Part shown: piece after piece, positions 1 through 9,650 of the stretch
Layout of the letters: each line of letters starts with the position of its first letter
Numbering within the stretch: position 1 is the first letter of the stretch
Source: Gloeophyllum trabeum ATCC 11539
Taxonomy: Eukaryota; Basidiomycota; Agaricomycetes; Gloeophyllales; Gloeophyllaceae
Length of the DNA: 26,815 bases
Reading direction: 5' to 3'
Assembly (NCBI RefSeq): GCF_000344685.1
Contig: NW_006920413.1
Span: forward strand, 2,473,312-2,500,126
Program-made: the position numbers and the translations under genes
Notes under the pieces: model-generated
Databases searched by the model: none
Told to the model about the DNA's origin: nothing
The model's input: the letters and a program-made list of their open reading frames with translations, nothing else

Positions 1-774
1 CCAGCATCAGTCAGCAAGCGGCCGGAGGTAATTAGCACGTGACCGGAGCGTCACACAGAGTGATGGGACCGCTTGGATCAGGTGGCAGAGCGTCAAGGCG
101 ACCTCTAGGGGTTGGGACGAGCAAGTGGGAGTGCAAGAGAGTCGTATGGTGCATGGTATAGCGGTGGCAAGTGCTGAGCAATCCTGTGGGTAGCGGCGGT
201 TATTTGTTATTTATCTCCGGACGGTCGCAAAGCCATTCCTGTAGTATAAATTGTACAAAGTAGTGTACAGAAAAACAAGTTTCGACTTCACCATCTCAGA
301 GAATTAGCGTTACGATCTCAGCGACCCGAGAAGTTCGAAAGCGTCGAACTTAGCGAATTATAACCGATCTTAGCTTTGCCAATAGGCCTGACTCGTCGAG
401 TGAATTAGCTCCGCCATCGATTCAATTAGCTCCGGTGCGTCTCACATAGCGAAATAAAAATTAAACAAGTCCCTTTAGCATTTTCTACTCCCGTGGGCCC
501 GAACCTACACTCGGTTCCGTGGTTTGCAACTTTGTTTGCGACTTTTTGGAGATAAATACTCCGGAGCGTCCATTAGTGTTTGTTTCAGGCATCAAGGTTT
601 TGTTTTATTTTTTTCTAGGTCTTCCTACGGACTACCCTACGGCGTCTTACTCCTCCTTTCCCCCTCGAACTATTAAATACCCTTCAGTTGTCTCGGACCG
701 CCTTCACCCATATCACGGGGTTTAGGTTTATTCCTTTTGGTCCTTGGTGATTGTTGTGTGTCAGTGCATATCAG
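1..774 (-). mobile_element. R element copy 1 (R1), cut by the window edge
   Basis: This is a partial copy of a dispersed element also found at 2282-3417, 22223-23352, 25002-25991 and, in old form, 21245-21771. It lies in reverse orientation to R2, so its TGATATGC end is at 767-774, reading GCATATCA on this strand. About 360 bp of the other end are off the left edge. It contains a hairpin at 331-351 (8-bp arms AAGTTCGA/TCGAACTT) and several CCGGAG(A/C)TAA-type motifs, for example near 205-220 and 405-435. No ATG-initiated protein of note is visible. The flank after the end (GCGT) is not CCGG, unlike R2 and R3. Confidence 0.9.
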
Positions 775-1130
775 CGTATCACACGGAAAAGCACAAATTG
801 TACATAAACCATCTCAAAATTCTCATAGCCCACCCTGGACTTACTCTACCACAACATGTGTTCAGTAAGCTGAGCATGAATATCCCTCAGTTCTGTTTTA
901 ACTACACTTAATTGCCGCTCTCATATACTATATAGCATCTGCCAGCATCAAGAAGGCTCTCCAGTTATCTGCTGGTAGGTCCAGTGAGCAATGTGGAATA
1001 ATGGAACAATATCAGCATTAGGCCACTGATTGTACTGAAAGTGATGGCAAATCAGATATCCATAATGAACAGAAGCCAACATAGGATATCGTAATTATGC
1101 AGTATGGATATATCCTTGCCGGGAATACGG
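775..1130. other. Gap between R1 and the APH-like gene; nothing recognised
   Basis: This 356-bp stretch lies downstream of the minus-strand APH-like gene, so it probably carries that gene's 3' UTR. I see no open frame, repeat or RNA gene in it. Confidence 0.5.
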
Positions 1131-2156
1131 TCATCTTGCTGAGCAAACAAGTGCATAGAAACCGTCAGCTACCTCCCCTGTAACACCAAACGCTTCCATC
1201 ACTTCTGTAGTCCACTTCCTCTCGGGATCCTGGCTGGCACGGTATTGTCGAGCCATGAGTGCTTCCCAGAAGTCGGGATACCATCCAAGATGGCTCCAGT
1301 CGAGGATTGCGACGATGTGTGTTCCTCGGACCACGATCTTGCCGATCTCAAGATTGCCGTGACTGAGCACCGCAGACAGATTTCTGTCAATCTTGTCCTT
1401 GCCAGTGCTAGGCCACTTGCCCGGGTATATCTCTTGGTATTCCCATCTATCCACCCAGTACTGATAGAAATCAGCAAGAGACGGGATCGGATGTGCCGGT
1501 GGTGGATCATATAGGTCACTGTGAGGCAGCCCACAGGGCCAAGCAGTAACCTCGTCGCGAACGCCACCCAGTTGCCTCAATTCACGAACATAGCTGACAA
1601 GTTGCGTGACCACCTCGCGAATCTGACTCCTAGCCAGAGAGTCCTTATACACAAGATTGGATAGTCGATTACCATCCACAAAATCCATCACGATATGAAC
1701 TTCACCTCCGCGGCAGAGGACACCATGAATTCGGGGCACAGGTACCTTCGTATGGCGTTGCACAAAGACCGTCGCCATCGCCTCCTTTATCGTGACCGGT
1801 TGACTGAAATTTACCACAAATCTGCTCCTCACCTTGGCACCCCATCCCGGAAGCCATTCTATCTGCGAGCCCCCACGGTCATACACCGTTTCAATTATGG
1901 CAGGAATATCCTCAAGCCAGGTATTGTTATTCAGGGGTTGCATGGTGTAGTGCCACTTGGCCGTTTCGGCCAAAGATGAGAGCTGGAGAAGCGAGCGACA
2001 ACCGTGGTCGGAGTGGAGTGCAGCCACGGCTTCCGCCAGGAAAAGATGGGCCAAGACAGCAATATGCTCGATGCTGTAATCAGATACAGAGCTCTGCTGT
2101 TGGGTCTCGAGGAATGTGGCTTCCGCAAAATTGACGAATGCTGACCAGACAAACAT
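1131..2156 (-). CDS. APH-family kinase-like protein, predicted pseudokinase
   Basis: The frame encodes about 341 aa from the first in-frame ATG (2154-2156) and stays open upstream to 2249. The family is aminoglycoside phosphotransferase/choline-kinase-like (APH). The sequence shows an N-lobe motif with TKVPVPRIHGVL, the strand HIVMDFVDGNRL, the catalytic-loop region LSHGNLEIGK (codons for HGN at 1353-1361) and the metal-site motif VAILDW followed by GWYPDFWE. The family loop is normally HGDLxxxN. Here the catalytic Asp is Asn and the loop Asn is Lys, so phosphotransfer is probably lost. The DW motif is kept. The roughly 120 N-terminal residues are not assignable. A 3' splice-like sequence (branch CTGAC, then AAG) lies just upstream at 2244-2265, and R2 starts 33 bp beyond the open frame, so the 5' end is uncertain. 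It could still bind nucleotide or act as a scaffold, or be a decaying gene. Confidence 0.75.
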   Translation of the reverse strand: MFVWSAFVNFAEATFLETQQQSSVSDYSIEHIAVLAHLFLAEAVAALHSDHGCRSLLQLSSLAETAKWHYTMQPLNNNTWLEDIPAIIETVYDRGGSQIEWLPGWGAKVRSRFVVNFSQPVTIKEAMATVFVQRHTKVPVPRIHGVLCRGGEVHIVMDFVDGNRLSNLVYKDSLARSQIREVVTQLVSYVRELRQLGGVRDEVTAWPCGLPHSDLYDPPPAHPIPSLADFYQYWVDRWEYQEIYPGKWPSTGKDKIDRNLSAVLSHGNLEIGKIVVRGTHIVAILDWSHLGWYPDFWEALMARQYRASQDPERKWTTEVMEAFGVTGEVADGFYALVCSAR

Positions 2157-2277
2157 CTGTTTCAGGACTGGATAGCGTCTCCAGGCACCCCTAAAGCCGT
2201 AGTGGTTGTCTTCCTCGGTGGTGTTATGCAAGTAACCCAATGTCTTGCATCAAGGGACACAGAGTCAGTCGGGGGCC

Positions 2278-2281
2278 CCGG
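2278..2281. repeat. Left 4-bp flanking repeat (CCGG) of R2
   Basis: CCGG occurs immediately before R2 (2278-2281) and immediately after it (3418-3421). It fits a target-site duplication. Because CCGG is its own reverse complement, it could instead be the outer part of an inverted terminus. R3 is flanked by the same four bases, but R1, R4 and R5 are not. Confidence 0.55.
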
Positions 2282-3417
2282 TGATATGCAGAGACACACA
2301 ACAATCACCAAGGACCAAAAGAAATTAACCTAAACCCCGTGATATGGGTGAAGGCGGTCCGAGACAACTGAAGGGTATTTAATAGTTCGAGGGGGAAAGG
2401 AGGAGTAAGATGCCGTAGGGTAGTCCGTAGGAAGACCTAGAAAAATAAAACAAAAAACCTTGACGCCTGAAACAAACACTAATGGACACTCCGGAGTATT
2501 TATCTCCGGAAAGTCGCAAACAAAGTTGCAAACCACGGAACCGAGTGTAGGTTCAGGCCCATGGGAGTAGAAACCGCTAAAAGGACTTGTTTTAATTTTA
2601 TTCTGCTATGTGAGACTCACCGGAGCTAATTAAATCGATGGCGGAGATAATTCACTCGACGAGTCAGGCCTATTGGCAAAGCTAGAATCGGTTATAATTT
2701 GCTAAGTTCAACGCTTTCGAACTTCTCGGGTCGCTGAGATCGTAACACTAATTCTCTGAGATGGGGAAGTCGAAACCTGTTTTTCTGTATGCTACTTTGT
2801 ACAATTTATACTACAGGAATGGCTTTGCGACTGTCCTGAGATAAATAACAATAAACGCCGCTACCCACAGGATTGCTCAGCACTTGCCGCCATTATACCA
2901 TACACCATATGACTCTCTTGCACTCCCACTTGCTCGTCCCAGCCCCTATAGGTCGCCTCGACACTCCGCCACCTGCCCTAAGCAGTCCCATCACTCCCCG
3001 CAATGCGCCGGTCACGTGCTAATTACCTCCGGCCGCTTGCTGACAGATGCTGGCCTCATGGTGACTCATATGCGTCCGCACCTTCGGTAGTTTGATGGAA
3101 ACGAGAGGGAGTGAGTGTTGGAGGTTGGGCATGAGGACGACACCCCTCGATAGAAGCGTCCGCGGGCCCCAGAGCTAATGCATCTAGAAGCCGCATTGGT
3201 TAAGTCGCTCCGGAGCTCCTGTTCGCGGAGATAAATCGTGGAATGGATCCGTGTATGCCTCAAGGATGTTAGGAAGTCCGGAGCTAAACAGAAAAATTCT
3301 TTTAGAGCCCATAGAAGCCTAGAGGCGTGTGAGCGCTATGTCGAATAAGCTCCGGGGGGGCTTGTACGACATGCTAAGTCCTCGTTTTCGGGGGTCAGAC
3401 GATCCTGAGGCTTATCA
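2282..3417 (+). mobile_element. R element copy 2 (R2), full length, 1136 bp
   Basis: This is the reference full-length copy. It begins TGATATGC and ends GCTTATCA, an imperfect 8-bp terminal inverted repeat with TG...CA termini, and is flanked by CCGG on both sides. The termini and target duplication would suit a solo LTR, but a non-autonomous DNA element is also possible. There is no tRNA-primer site or polypurine tract beside it. Inside are at least nine copies of a CCGGAG(A/C)TAA(A/T)-type motif in both orientations. The only open frames, about 65-77 codons, start at TTG or GTG and are not convincing. The copy lies upstream of the APH-like gene, inside what looks like a short intron. Confidence 0.9.
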
Positions 3418-3484
3418 CCGGTCAGGCTTACTCGATGTAACCTACATTCAGTACAGCGAATACTAGAGCATGGGCTCCTTCCAT

Positions 3485-3841
3485 TCAGGTGCAATCATGT
3501 TGGATGCGTGAAGCCTTGAAATGCGAATTGAAAACCTCTACTAGCTTCCCCAACAGAATCTGACGCCGTATATCTTCATCCCTGTATTCCATCAATACGT
3601 CCCAGACTGCAGTGCGAGAACAGGTCAGACGGTTTGTAATGGTAGTCCGATGCATACCAGCTGAAATGGTACCTGTCTCAGGCTGAGAATCTGCTTCGTC
3701 GAAGAAGGCCTTGAATATGCCCCAAAAGACTGCAGGATCGATATTCCTGATGTCTGTCGAGACATACTTCTGATCGGTCCCTAACTCAAAGAGATGTCTC
3801 TGGAACAGGTCATATAATGCCTCATAAACACCAGGGAGCAT
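3485..3841 (-). CDS. Hypothetical protein, possible exon (118 aa)
   Basis: This ATG-started frame of 118 codons has protein-like composition: an acidic/aromatic N-terminal half (LYDLFQRHLFELG, FWGIFKAFFDEADS) and a charged, probably helical C-terminal half ending in a Lys/Val-rich segment. I do not recognise the family. It lies just upstream of R2 on the same strand as the APH-like gene. It may be the last exon of a multi-exon gene extending to about 4837, or a relic. No clear donor or acceptor pair was found to connect it to the frame at 4259-4837. Confidence 0.35.
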   Translation of the reverse strand: MLPGVYEALYDLFQRHLFELGTDQKYVSTDIRNIDPAVFWGIFKAFFDEADSQPETGTISAGMHRTTITNRLTCSRTAVWDVLMEYRDEDIRRQILLGKLVEVFNSHFKASRIQHDCT

Positions 3842-4258
3842 GATAGCAGGAGGTAGAGCTCAATGTTTCCAATTTCGTCGTTTGATGGACAACCTTGAAT
3901 TGAAACCAACGCACCACTAGGAAATCAGGCCTTAAGCTTCCCACGGTGAGCTGGGAACGGTGCAACCACACTACTGTAATTACATCTCCGGTACAATAGT
4001 CTATCAGATATGCATATGACGTTGCCCTCTTTCTGTCCAAGTATCAACAGAGTGGTAAGTGGAAAAAACACGCGCCGTGTACACAATTCACAGACCAGAC
4101 GAACATTAAACTCAGTTTCCAGAACTATTATACATGTAGATGCAACTATATATTGGAGAGCTGGAGAGTGTATGAGTAGGTAAGAAGGGAAGAGATGGAG
4201 GCTCTGGAGCTCATCTTTGACTTTGGATATTTCTTCGTGAATGAGTACGAAGGCCAAC

Positions 4259-4837
4259 TCACTGCGTCTTATATATCATGCTCCTTGGGCAGTACGCCAC
4301 CCCAGACGGAAGGGATACCGCCGCACAAAAGCTGAGGGTATGCCACGTATCAAGTACCCAAACACTGCATCTCATGAGAAGCAGCATCCTCATATGAGCT
4401 AGAAGCCCTTCCGGAACGGCACGCGAGAGGTCGCCACCGCGGTGCGTTCGCAAACAGAAGAAGTGCAGCAGTACCAGGGCAAAAATGGACATTTGCGAAT
4501 CCGCTGCGGATCTGGAAGGCTTGGAATAATTGACAACACAGGTTCTGAAGCCCAAAAGGAGAGACCTAGAGGGATCCCCTTTCTCAGCGATTCGTACTAG
4601 CGGGGGATCAGAATGCATAGGGTCTGGAATCATGACCACGATGCCTGGTATGACTGGACGCCACAAGCGTACCGGTCGGCGCATCCAAGCAGGCGCGTCG
4701 CTCACCCTCTCTCCTTGCTCTGAGTATACACGGAGAGACTTCTTTGCCATCCAGTCAAGCCATATTAGATCTATAAATTTGCTCAGTTGATACTCTCCGC
4801 CATACGACGCAAGATGATGCATGACCTTACCTATCAA
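4259..4837 (-). pseudogene. Unrecognised minus-strand open frame, possible gene relic
   Basis: The frame spans about 190 codons. Its first part (DLIWLDWMAKKSLRVYSEQ, then RPVRLWRPVIPGIVV) reads like real protein. The later part, rich in Cys, Leu and Arg, reads less so. An acceptor-like AG just precedes GTCATGCATC near 4824, so the frame may be an internal exon. I cannot name a family. It could belong with 3485-3841 as one gene, or be a decayed fragment. Confidence 0.25.
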
Positions 4838-5215
4838 ATTAAATCACAAGGGACTTAATCTGTGTGGGATTCCTGGGCAACAGTCACAGTGAGTGACAAG
4901 CTGCACGGTAGATGACTCCATGGGCGCACCCGCTTATTTTTCTGGCCGCTCAAAGTTGGGGTCGTGGACCTACAGTATTTGCTTGATCCCACATACATAG
5001 CTTCTTCAACATATCTCCCGAATTCAGCTCATCAGAAGCGGGAGGTACGGGCGCGACACCACCGTTGGGCAAGGCGGTGTGACACTTAAGAATTGGTCTA
5101 GAGTTCGTAGAGGTGAGTGGCGCACTTGTGAGAACGTTTACCTATGATGGATCTATTCAACCGTGTAGTTGTGTGCAGAGCTCAGATGGTACTCTTGCGA
5201 GGTGGCGTCTCCATT
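4838..5215. other. Gap; nothing recognised
   Basis: No supported open frame, RNA gene or repeat was found in this 378-bp stretch. Confidence 0.4.
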
Positions 5216-5406
5216 GACTTACGGACCGTCTGAGAGAACTCCTGCGAACACCGGCAGGCTAATGTTGTGGCGCGCAAACAATCTGAATCAGGTTTCGGCA
5301 AGGTCCATGAATTCCTATTTCAGAGCCGCTATGGGACCAGACATGAGCTCTGAGTGCACGGTAAACAGCTTTGTTCCTACCGGGGAAACGCGCTGCTTGA
5401 CTTCTC
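5216..5406 (-). pseudogene. Degenerate BTB/POZ-like fragment
   Basis: On the minus strand, from about 5406 leftward, one frame reads VSPVGTKLFTVHSELMSG, then PIAALK, a stop, EFMDLAET, a stop and FRL. The pattern 'VG, F-T-V-H-S-x-L, small hydrophobic helix, EA/ET' resembles the start of fungal BTB/POZ domains, where F-x-V-H precedes the first helices. Two in-frame stops and no recoverable remainder point to a relic. A GTAAGT donor-like site follows near 5215-5220. Identification rests on a short motif, so confidence is low. Confidence 0.3.
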
Positions 5407-7770
5407 AGTGAGCCAGTGGAGTCCTCTTGCATGCGCATCTGCAAAAGACAATAGCAGCGGTACTCGCTCGGACCTAAATCTTAGAACATCATTACTCACC
5501 TTTCCCGCGATGACTCAAGGCATATTCCTTCCCGTACGGTGGCGCTCCGGATCCCTCATTACTGGGTCGGGCCACATTTTGACTGAGCACCCGCCACGCC
5601 ACCCTAAGGTTCTACTCTACCTCAAGCATCGCTTCTAGGCTTCTTACGCCCTCTGTAAACCCAGTTATTCCATCACTTGGGAAGTATTCGGCGCTGCGCG
5701 GCATGCCAGGTCCGATTTCTTGTAAGGTAAACGAGTGACAAGGGTTCTACAAGTAGGTAAATAGTCTTTCTAGCCTCCCGGGCGCTGCGCGGCATCAAGA
5801 ATACTCCTAGTTATTATATGTTGATCTCAGTGATACTAAATCATATAAGTTCGTAACTCTCAAACATAACTGTGTGTGGCAAGAACCTTCAATCATCCTA
5901 TACTCAGTGTCAAGTACAGTTATTTCAATACACATTACACTATTTACTTCAGCACTACACTCGGGTAGCATTACTATCGAGTCACTGAGTCAGTGCACAT
6001 GCATACTGTAGCTGAGATGCACGTCGTCAGGCTGAGGCCTCAATGCTGCCAGTACTATGCCTCGTATGTAACTTACCAATCTTGTGCCGTAGGCCGCAGG
6101 GTACTTGCCATCGGCGCAATTCCACACACAGCTGGGGGATGCCTGACAGTGCCATTGGCCCGAGATCTTGAAAGGATCGTGCTGTGCAGAGACCACACTA
6201 CAAATCTGGAATTAGTCCCTATTCTATTGACATGACAGGTAATAGCTCCTATTTGCTGATGGAGGTAAGATTTGGATCGGTGGACCTTCCATTTAAGGAG
6301 GGTGCTCCCGTTACAGTTAAGGTAATTTGGGCTATAAGGGGTATACCCCCTGTTCAACGCTGGCAATTTTCGATCACCAGAGAGCCCTATACAACGACTG
6401 AACAGTAAACCGATTCTAGGGGAATCGGAATTTCTGCATATTTACTGACCCATGTGGTCGCTCGCATTGGTAGATGTGGATTCCAAGTCTGATCAGCCCC
6501 CAAGTCTAGATGTTCGAACAACGTGCAAAAATATTCTGATTCCACTCCCACGTCTGGCCTCAGACGTATCAAAACGGTTGAACTCATCTTTGACTCTCGA
6601 GAACAGGCGGGGTGCTCCGCGCTCGAGTACTTCTCGATTAAGTAGACAAGCGTACAGCTGGATGATTAGTTGTGATGTCCAAAGTACCATGGAATATGGA
6701 CCACAGGTGCACTTGGGTGATGAATTAATGACGAGCAGCATGACAGGGCACAGCCCGACGCACCCTCCGATTTTCCCTTTGTCTCTGTTCCCTGCGGTAG
6801 CATGATCCTTCGTAGTATAGTAATAATGTATGGTTGTAAAGCAGCAGGTTTATTATACGGATAGTAACACAAGTCAAGTTGAAAGTGCCAGGGTCGCTCT
6901 TGATTGAAGGATTGAACGGAACGAGTAGCGCCCGCTGTTGAGCTACCAAACGCCGTTTTGCGGGAGGACCAATCGGAGGCATTGATCGGACACGCTCCTT
7001 CCATATCCGGATGATCTGGAGACGACGCACACTGCCGCCAGGAATCCAGATTGAATGAAGGAGCTAACCGTCTAAACCGAGCTCGGGACTTGGGCCTCAG
7101 AATACTCCCCTTGGCCAGCGCTGGCAGGTCTCGCAACGTGGGCAACGACACAGGTACTCTACTCTGAAGCCCTGCCTTGGCACTGACTCCCCTCGAATTG
7201 GCTTTGTCAACGACACCGATTCACAATGTGCCCTTTCATGTTCTTACGCCCCGCGACCGAGGATTCGCTCTCTAGTATTAACTCAGGAGATCCAAGCGAG
7301 CCACTTGGAGAGTATGTCACGTCACCTGAAAATGCTGCAGAACCCCGTCCTTTGGATTCCGTGATATGTGCGGCACGAAGGTGTGTCAGTGCTGTATATC
7401 ATAGATGGTACACAAGGAGGCAATCAACTTGATTTTGTAGTGCCGAGGATAGTTGGCTGCTTCCCAGGGATGTTGTATGCACTTTGGGCCTGGGGAGGAG
7501 GGCTCGAGAACACGGTCGCACGAGGATGGTATTTGATCCGAGGCGACCCCATAGATGCATTGGGAATGATGACGTCGAGTCGCAAGCTGTCGAAGAGTTA
7601 CTAGTAAACTGCACAATTTCGCAATCAGTCAAGTCGTGCTTCGTTACTGGCTAAGTCTCCTCTCATCGGCTACCCGCTAGCGAACAACAGCGAAGACTGT
7701 ACTCGTTGACATGAGCAACCTCGAACTTGTCTTCTATTCCATAGTCATGCTCCAGGTGACCCTGATTTTT
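5407..7770. other. Long gap without a supported gene
   Basis: The open frames here (for example the minus frame at 6666-7151 and the plus frame at 7226-7432) compete with frames on the other strand and show no family motif. The only structure noted is a 15-bp direct repeat (GGCGCTGCGCGGCAT) at 5690-5704 and 5781-5795. Decayed genes may be hidden here. Confidence 0.4.
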
Positions 7771-7774
7771 ACAG

Positions 7775-8163
7775 AAATATGCCCATGGGGTTTCTTCTAC
7801 GCGTACGGGTGAAATACGTATGTATATTCGCATATCTACTGCCAAATTCGGTGAAGATGACGCTTGGTTCTCCCTCAGTCTCGAGACAACGACGCTTCTC
7901 GCTATGTCACCACTTTCGCCAGTCCTGAAATTGCAGAGTGGTGGAGAGCGTTTTCGAAGACCTCCTATGCCAACACCGTCATCCGGGTGACGCCAGAGTT
8001 CTACACTCATGACGTTGCTGTCTTGAACATTACTGATTCCGTGCTCAGGCCCGACTGCACCCCGCAATTCCTGACCAAGGTGTTCTTCACCCTCCTAATG
8101 GACCGGGCTGGGCCGGATGTCAGCCATCTGTCAGAATATCACTGACCATGTCAGCGAGAACTT
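7775..8163 (+). pseudogene. Broken paralogue of gene B (copy A)
   Basis: This is homologous to exons 3 and 4 of the intact gene at 16914-17969. The exon-3-like part (7775-7817) keeps the acceptor TTTTTACAG and the donor GTATGT but has lost an internal block and gained bases. The exon-4-like part (7879-8163) starts after CCCTCAG and encodes SRDNDASRYV, TTFASPEIAEWWRAFSKTSY, RVTPEFYTHDVAV and KVFFTLLMDR. It has an in-frame 3-nt loss before the WWRAF motif. A 5-nt deletion near 8127-8133 shifts the frame, so a stop follows at SEYH. The donor GTGAGT is changed to GTGCGT and exon 5 is missing. It is therefore a truncated, non-functional copy. By eye, exon 4 is about 85% identical to gene B. Confidence 0.8.
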
Positions 8164-8231
8164 GTGCGTTGTTTACCTTCGACTGTGCGTGGCAGCGGGA
8201 ACTCGAGGCTAAAGGCCTATTCTAGCCTCAG

Positions 8232-9262
8232 ATGAATCTTATTGTATTTGTGGTGCGAGGCAACACACGAAACACAGGCGCATATTTGAATATAGGTGTC
8301 CGAAATATCGACCGAAACCGTGACTTCCAAGGCGACTTCCCTCATCTACGCTATCTGGGCTTGGAAAAATGCATCCCCAACCCTACACCAGCATTCTTCC
8401 ATAACTTACTCACCGGTACATCGCGGCACACGTCTGTCACTTGTGCAAACCTCGTAGAAGTGCTCCGCGAGGCCCCCAAGTGGAAGAGCCCAGTTTCTAG
8501 GACCATGTCGACCATGATTCTCCTATTGACTGGATCTCGATGTTGATGATGAAGCCAGTGCTCGCTACCACGCGACACTGCACCCTGGACGAATAGCCGA
8601 CGAGCAGGCAGTGATCCTGGTCCATTTGCGAAGGCTCACGATATTTAGGGCGCTGTATACATCTGCTGGCACACCTTCGAATCACCCAACCCGTCCACCT
8701 GCTTATCAATGTCGGGCAGGAGAACCCGGTGGGTTCCAGCTGGAATCTACTGCGAAGGCCTAAATGCATAGTCATATGTCGCAGAGGACGGTCATGCGCC
8801 ATCGGACAAGGCTCTCGTTTCAAGCATTTGCCTATACCTGTAGCATACGGACCGGAGTCAACTGCGGTATGACCATCTGGCTCTAGGAAGTGTATGCGCT
8901 CTTCGTGTACACTGTCACATCTGTTACAGGTATGCAAAACACATTCCAGTGTTCTTCCATACCATGAAGAAAGTGGAGTCGCTGGATAGATACCCTTGAT
9001 ACTGACCTCGCCACTCCTGTGCTCGACTATCTGGCTACAAAGGAACGCCTCGAGCACCCGGACCATCTCCACCTGCCACCTGTTTCCGCTCCTGAAACAC
9101 TCGAAGATACGCGAAGCGCAAGAGCTGCATCGCGGATATGGCCAGTCAGAGCGGAGGGACCACATGTTTCTGGAAGCTCTCAACGATTATGTGCAGGCAC
9201 TGTACGAGGGTAGAGACCCCATCCAAGAACTTCGTATCCGTGAAGGATTCCTACGGGGCTGA
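8232..9262 (+). pseudogene. Decayed F-box/leucine-rich-type gene fragment
   Basis: Three segments in different frames match, in order, the middle and end of the F-box gene at 14935-16411. First, FQGDFPHLRYLGLEKC and PTPAFFHNLL...CANLVEVLREAP (about 8310-8480) correspond to FQGEFPQLRHLRLDSL and PYPALFRNLR...CADLLQALHDAP. Second, HLRRLTIFRALYT and LLAHLRITQPVHL (about 8615-8710) correspond to the RLKYTS and LMAHLRVRQPVQL region. Third, YLATKERLEHPDH, then a shift, and DYVQALYEGRDPIQELRIREGFLRG's region (about 9028-9262) correspond to LLATKQRSEDPQH and LREYLKERSESGDPLDELRV. The N-terminal F-box itself is absent. It follows the gene B relic directly. Confidence 0.7.
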
Positions 9263-9650
9263 TTTCGATTTTACCTAGCAATTCGACATACCATCTGCGG
9301 GCTACAGCGGATCATATCCACCTTTTGACACTCCTTTCCTAAATGCGAAAGTACGTTCAGACCCCGATTGTGTCCCGAGTACGTTTGTAACATTCGGGGA
9401 GTTCTGCGGGTGTATATGCGATATAATCAATGTTACCACTACTTACCTCAATCCAACGTTCTCCGCTACGTCAGTGATCTAGTGGGGGACTTGGGCTCCA
9501 AAACGCACGAATTAAAGGAATCTTTCACTTGGGGTCTGGCGCTAAAGACTGTGATGCCGGTGCCATACAATTTGGGGCTTTAGATCGAACGGAAATCGTT
9601 CAGGTATTCTCGTACTCCGGCACGACACATGACATACCAAACACCCGCCC
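9263..9650. other. Gap downstream of RRP17; nothing recognised
   Basis: This intergenic stretch lies 3' of both the F-box relic and the RRP17 gene, which converge here. It probably holds the RRP17 3' UTR. No feature could be supported. Confidence 0.4.

Noticed and set aside
2330..2536. 68-codon open frames kept in several R copies (also at 519-725, 2884-3090, 22821-23051 and 25327-25533)
   Set aside because: Those checked start at GTG or TTG, have low-complexity composition, and their conservation is explained by recent copying of R.
1..3417. R1 and R2 as the inverted ends of one composite transposon carrying the APH-like gene
   Set aside because: R2 has its own CCGG on both sides, so it entered as a unit; R1 is not matched by an outer duplication.
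6666..7151. 161-codon minus-strand frame
   Set aside because: Does not start at ATG, no motif, and overlapping frames are equally plausible.
8497..9183. 228-codon minus-strand frame
   Set aside because: Antisense to the F-box relic, which matches a paralogue on the plus strand.
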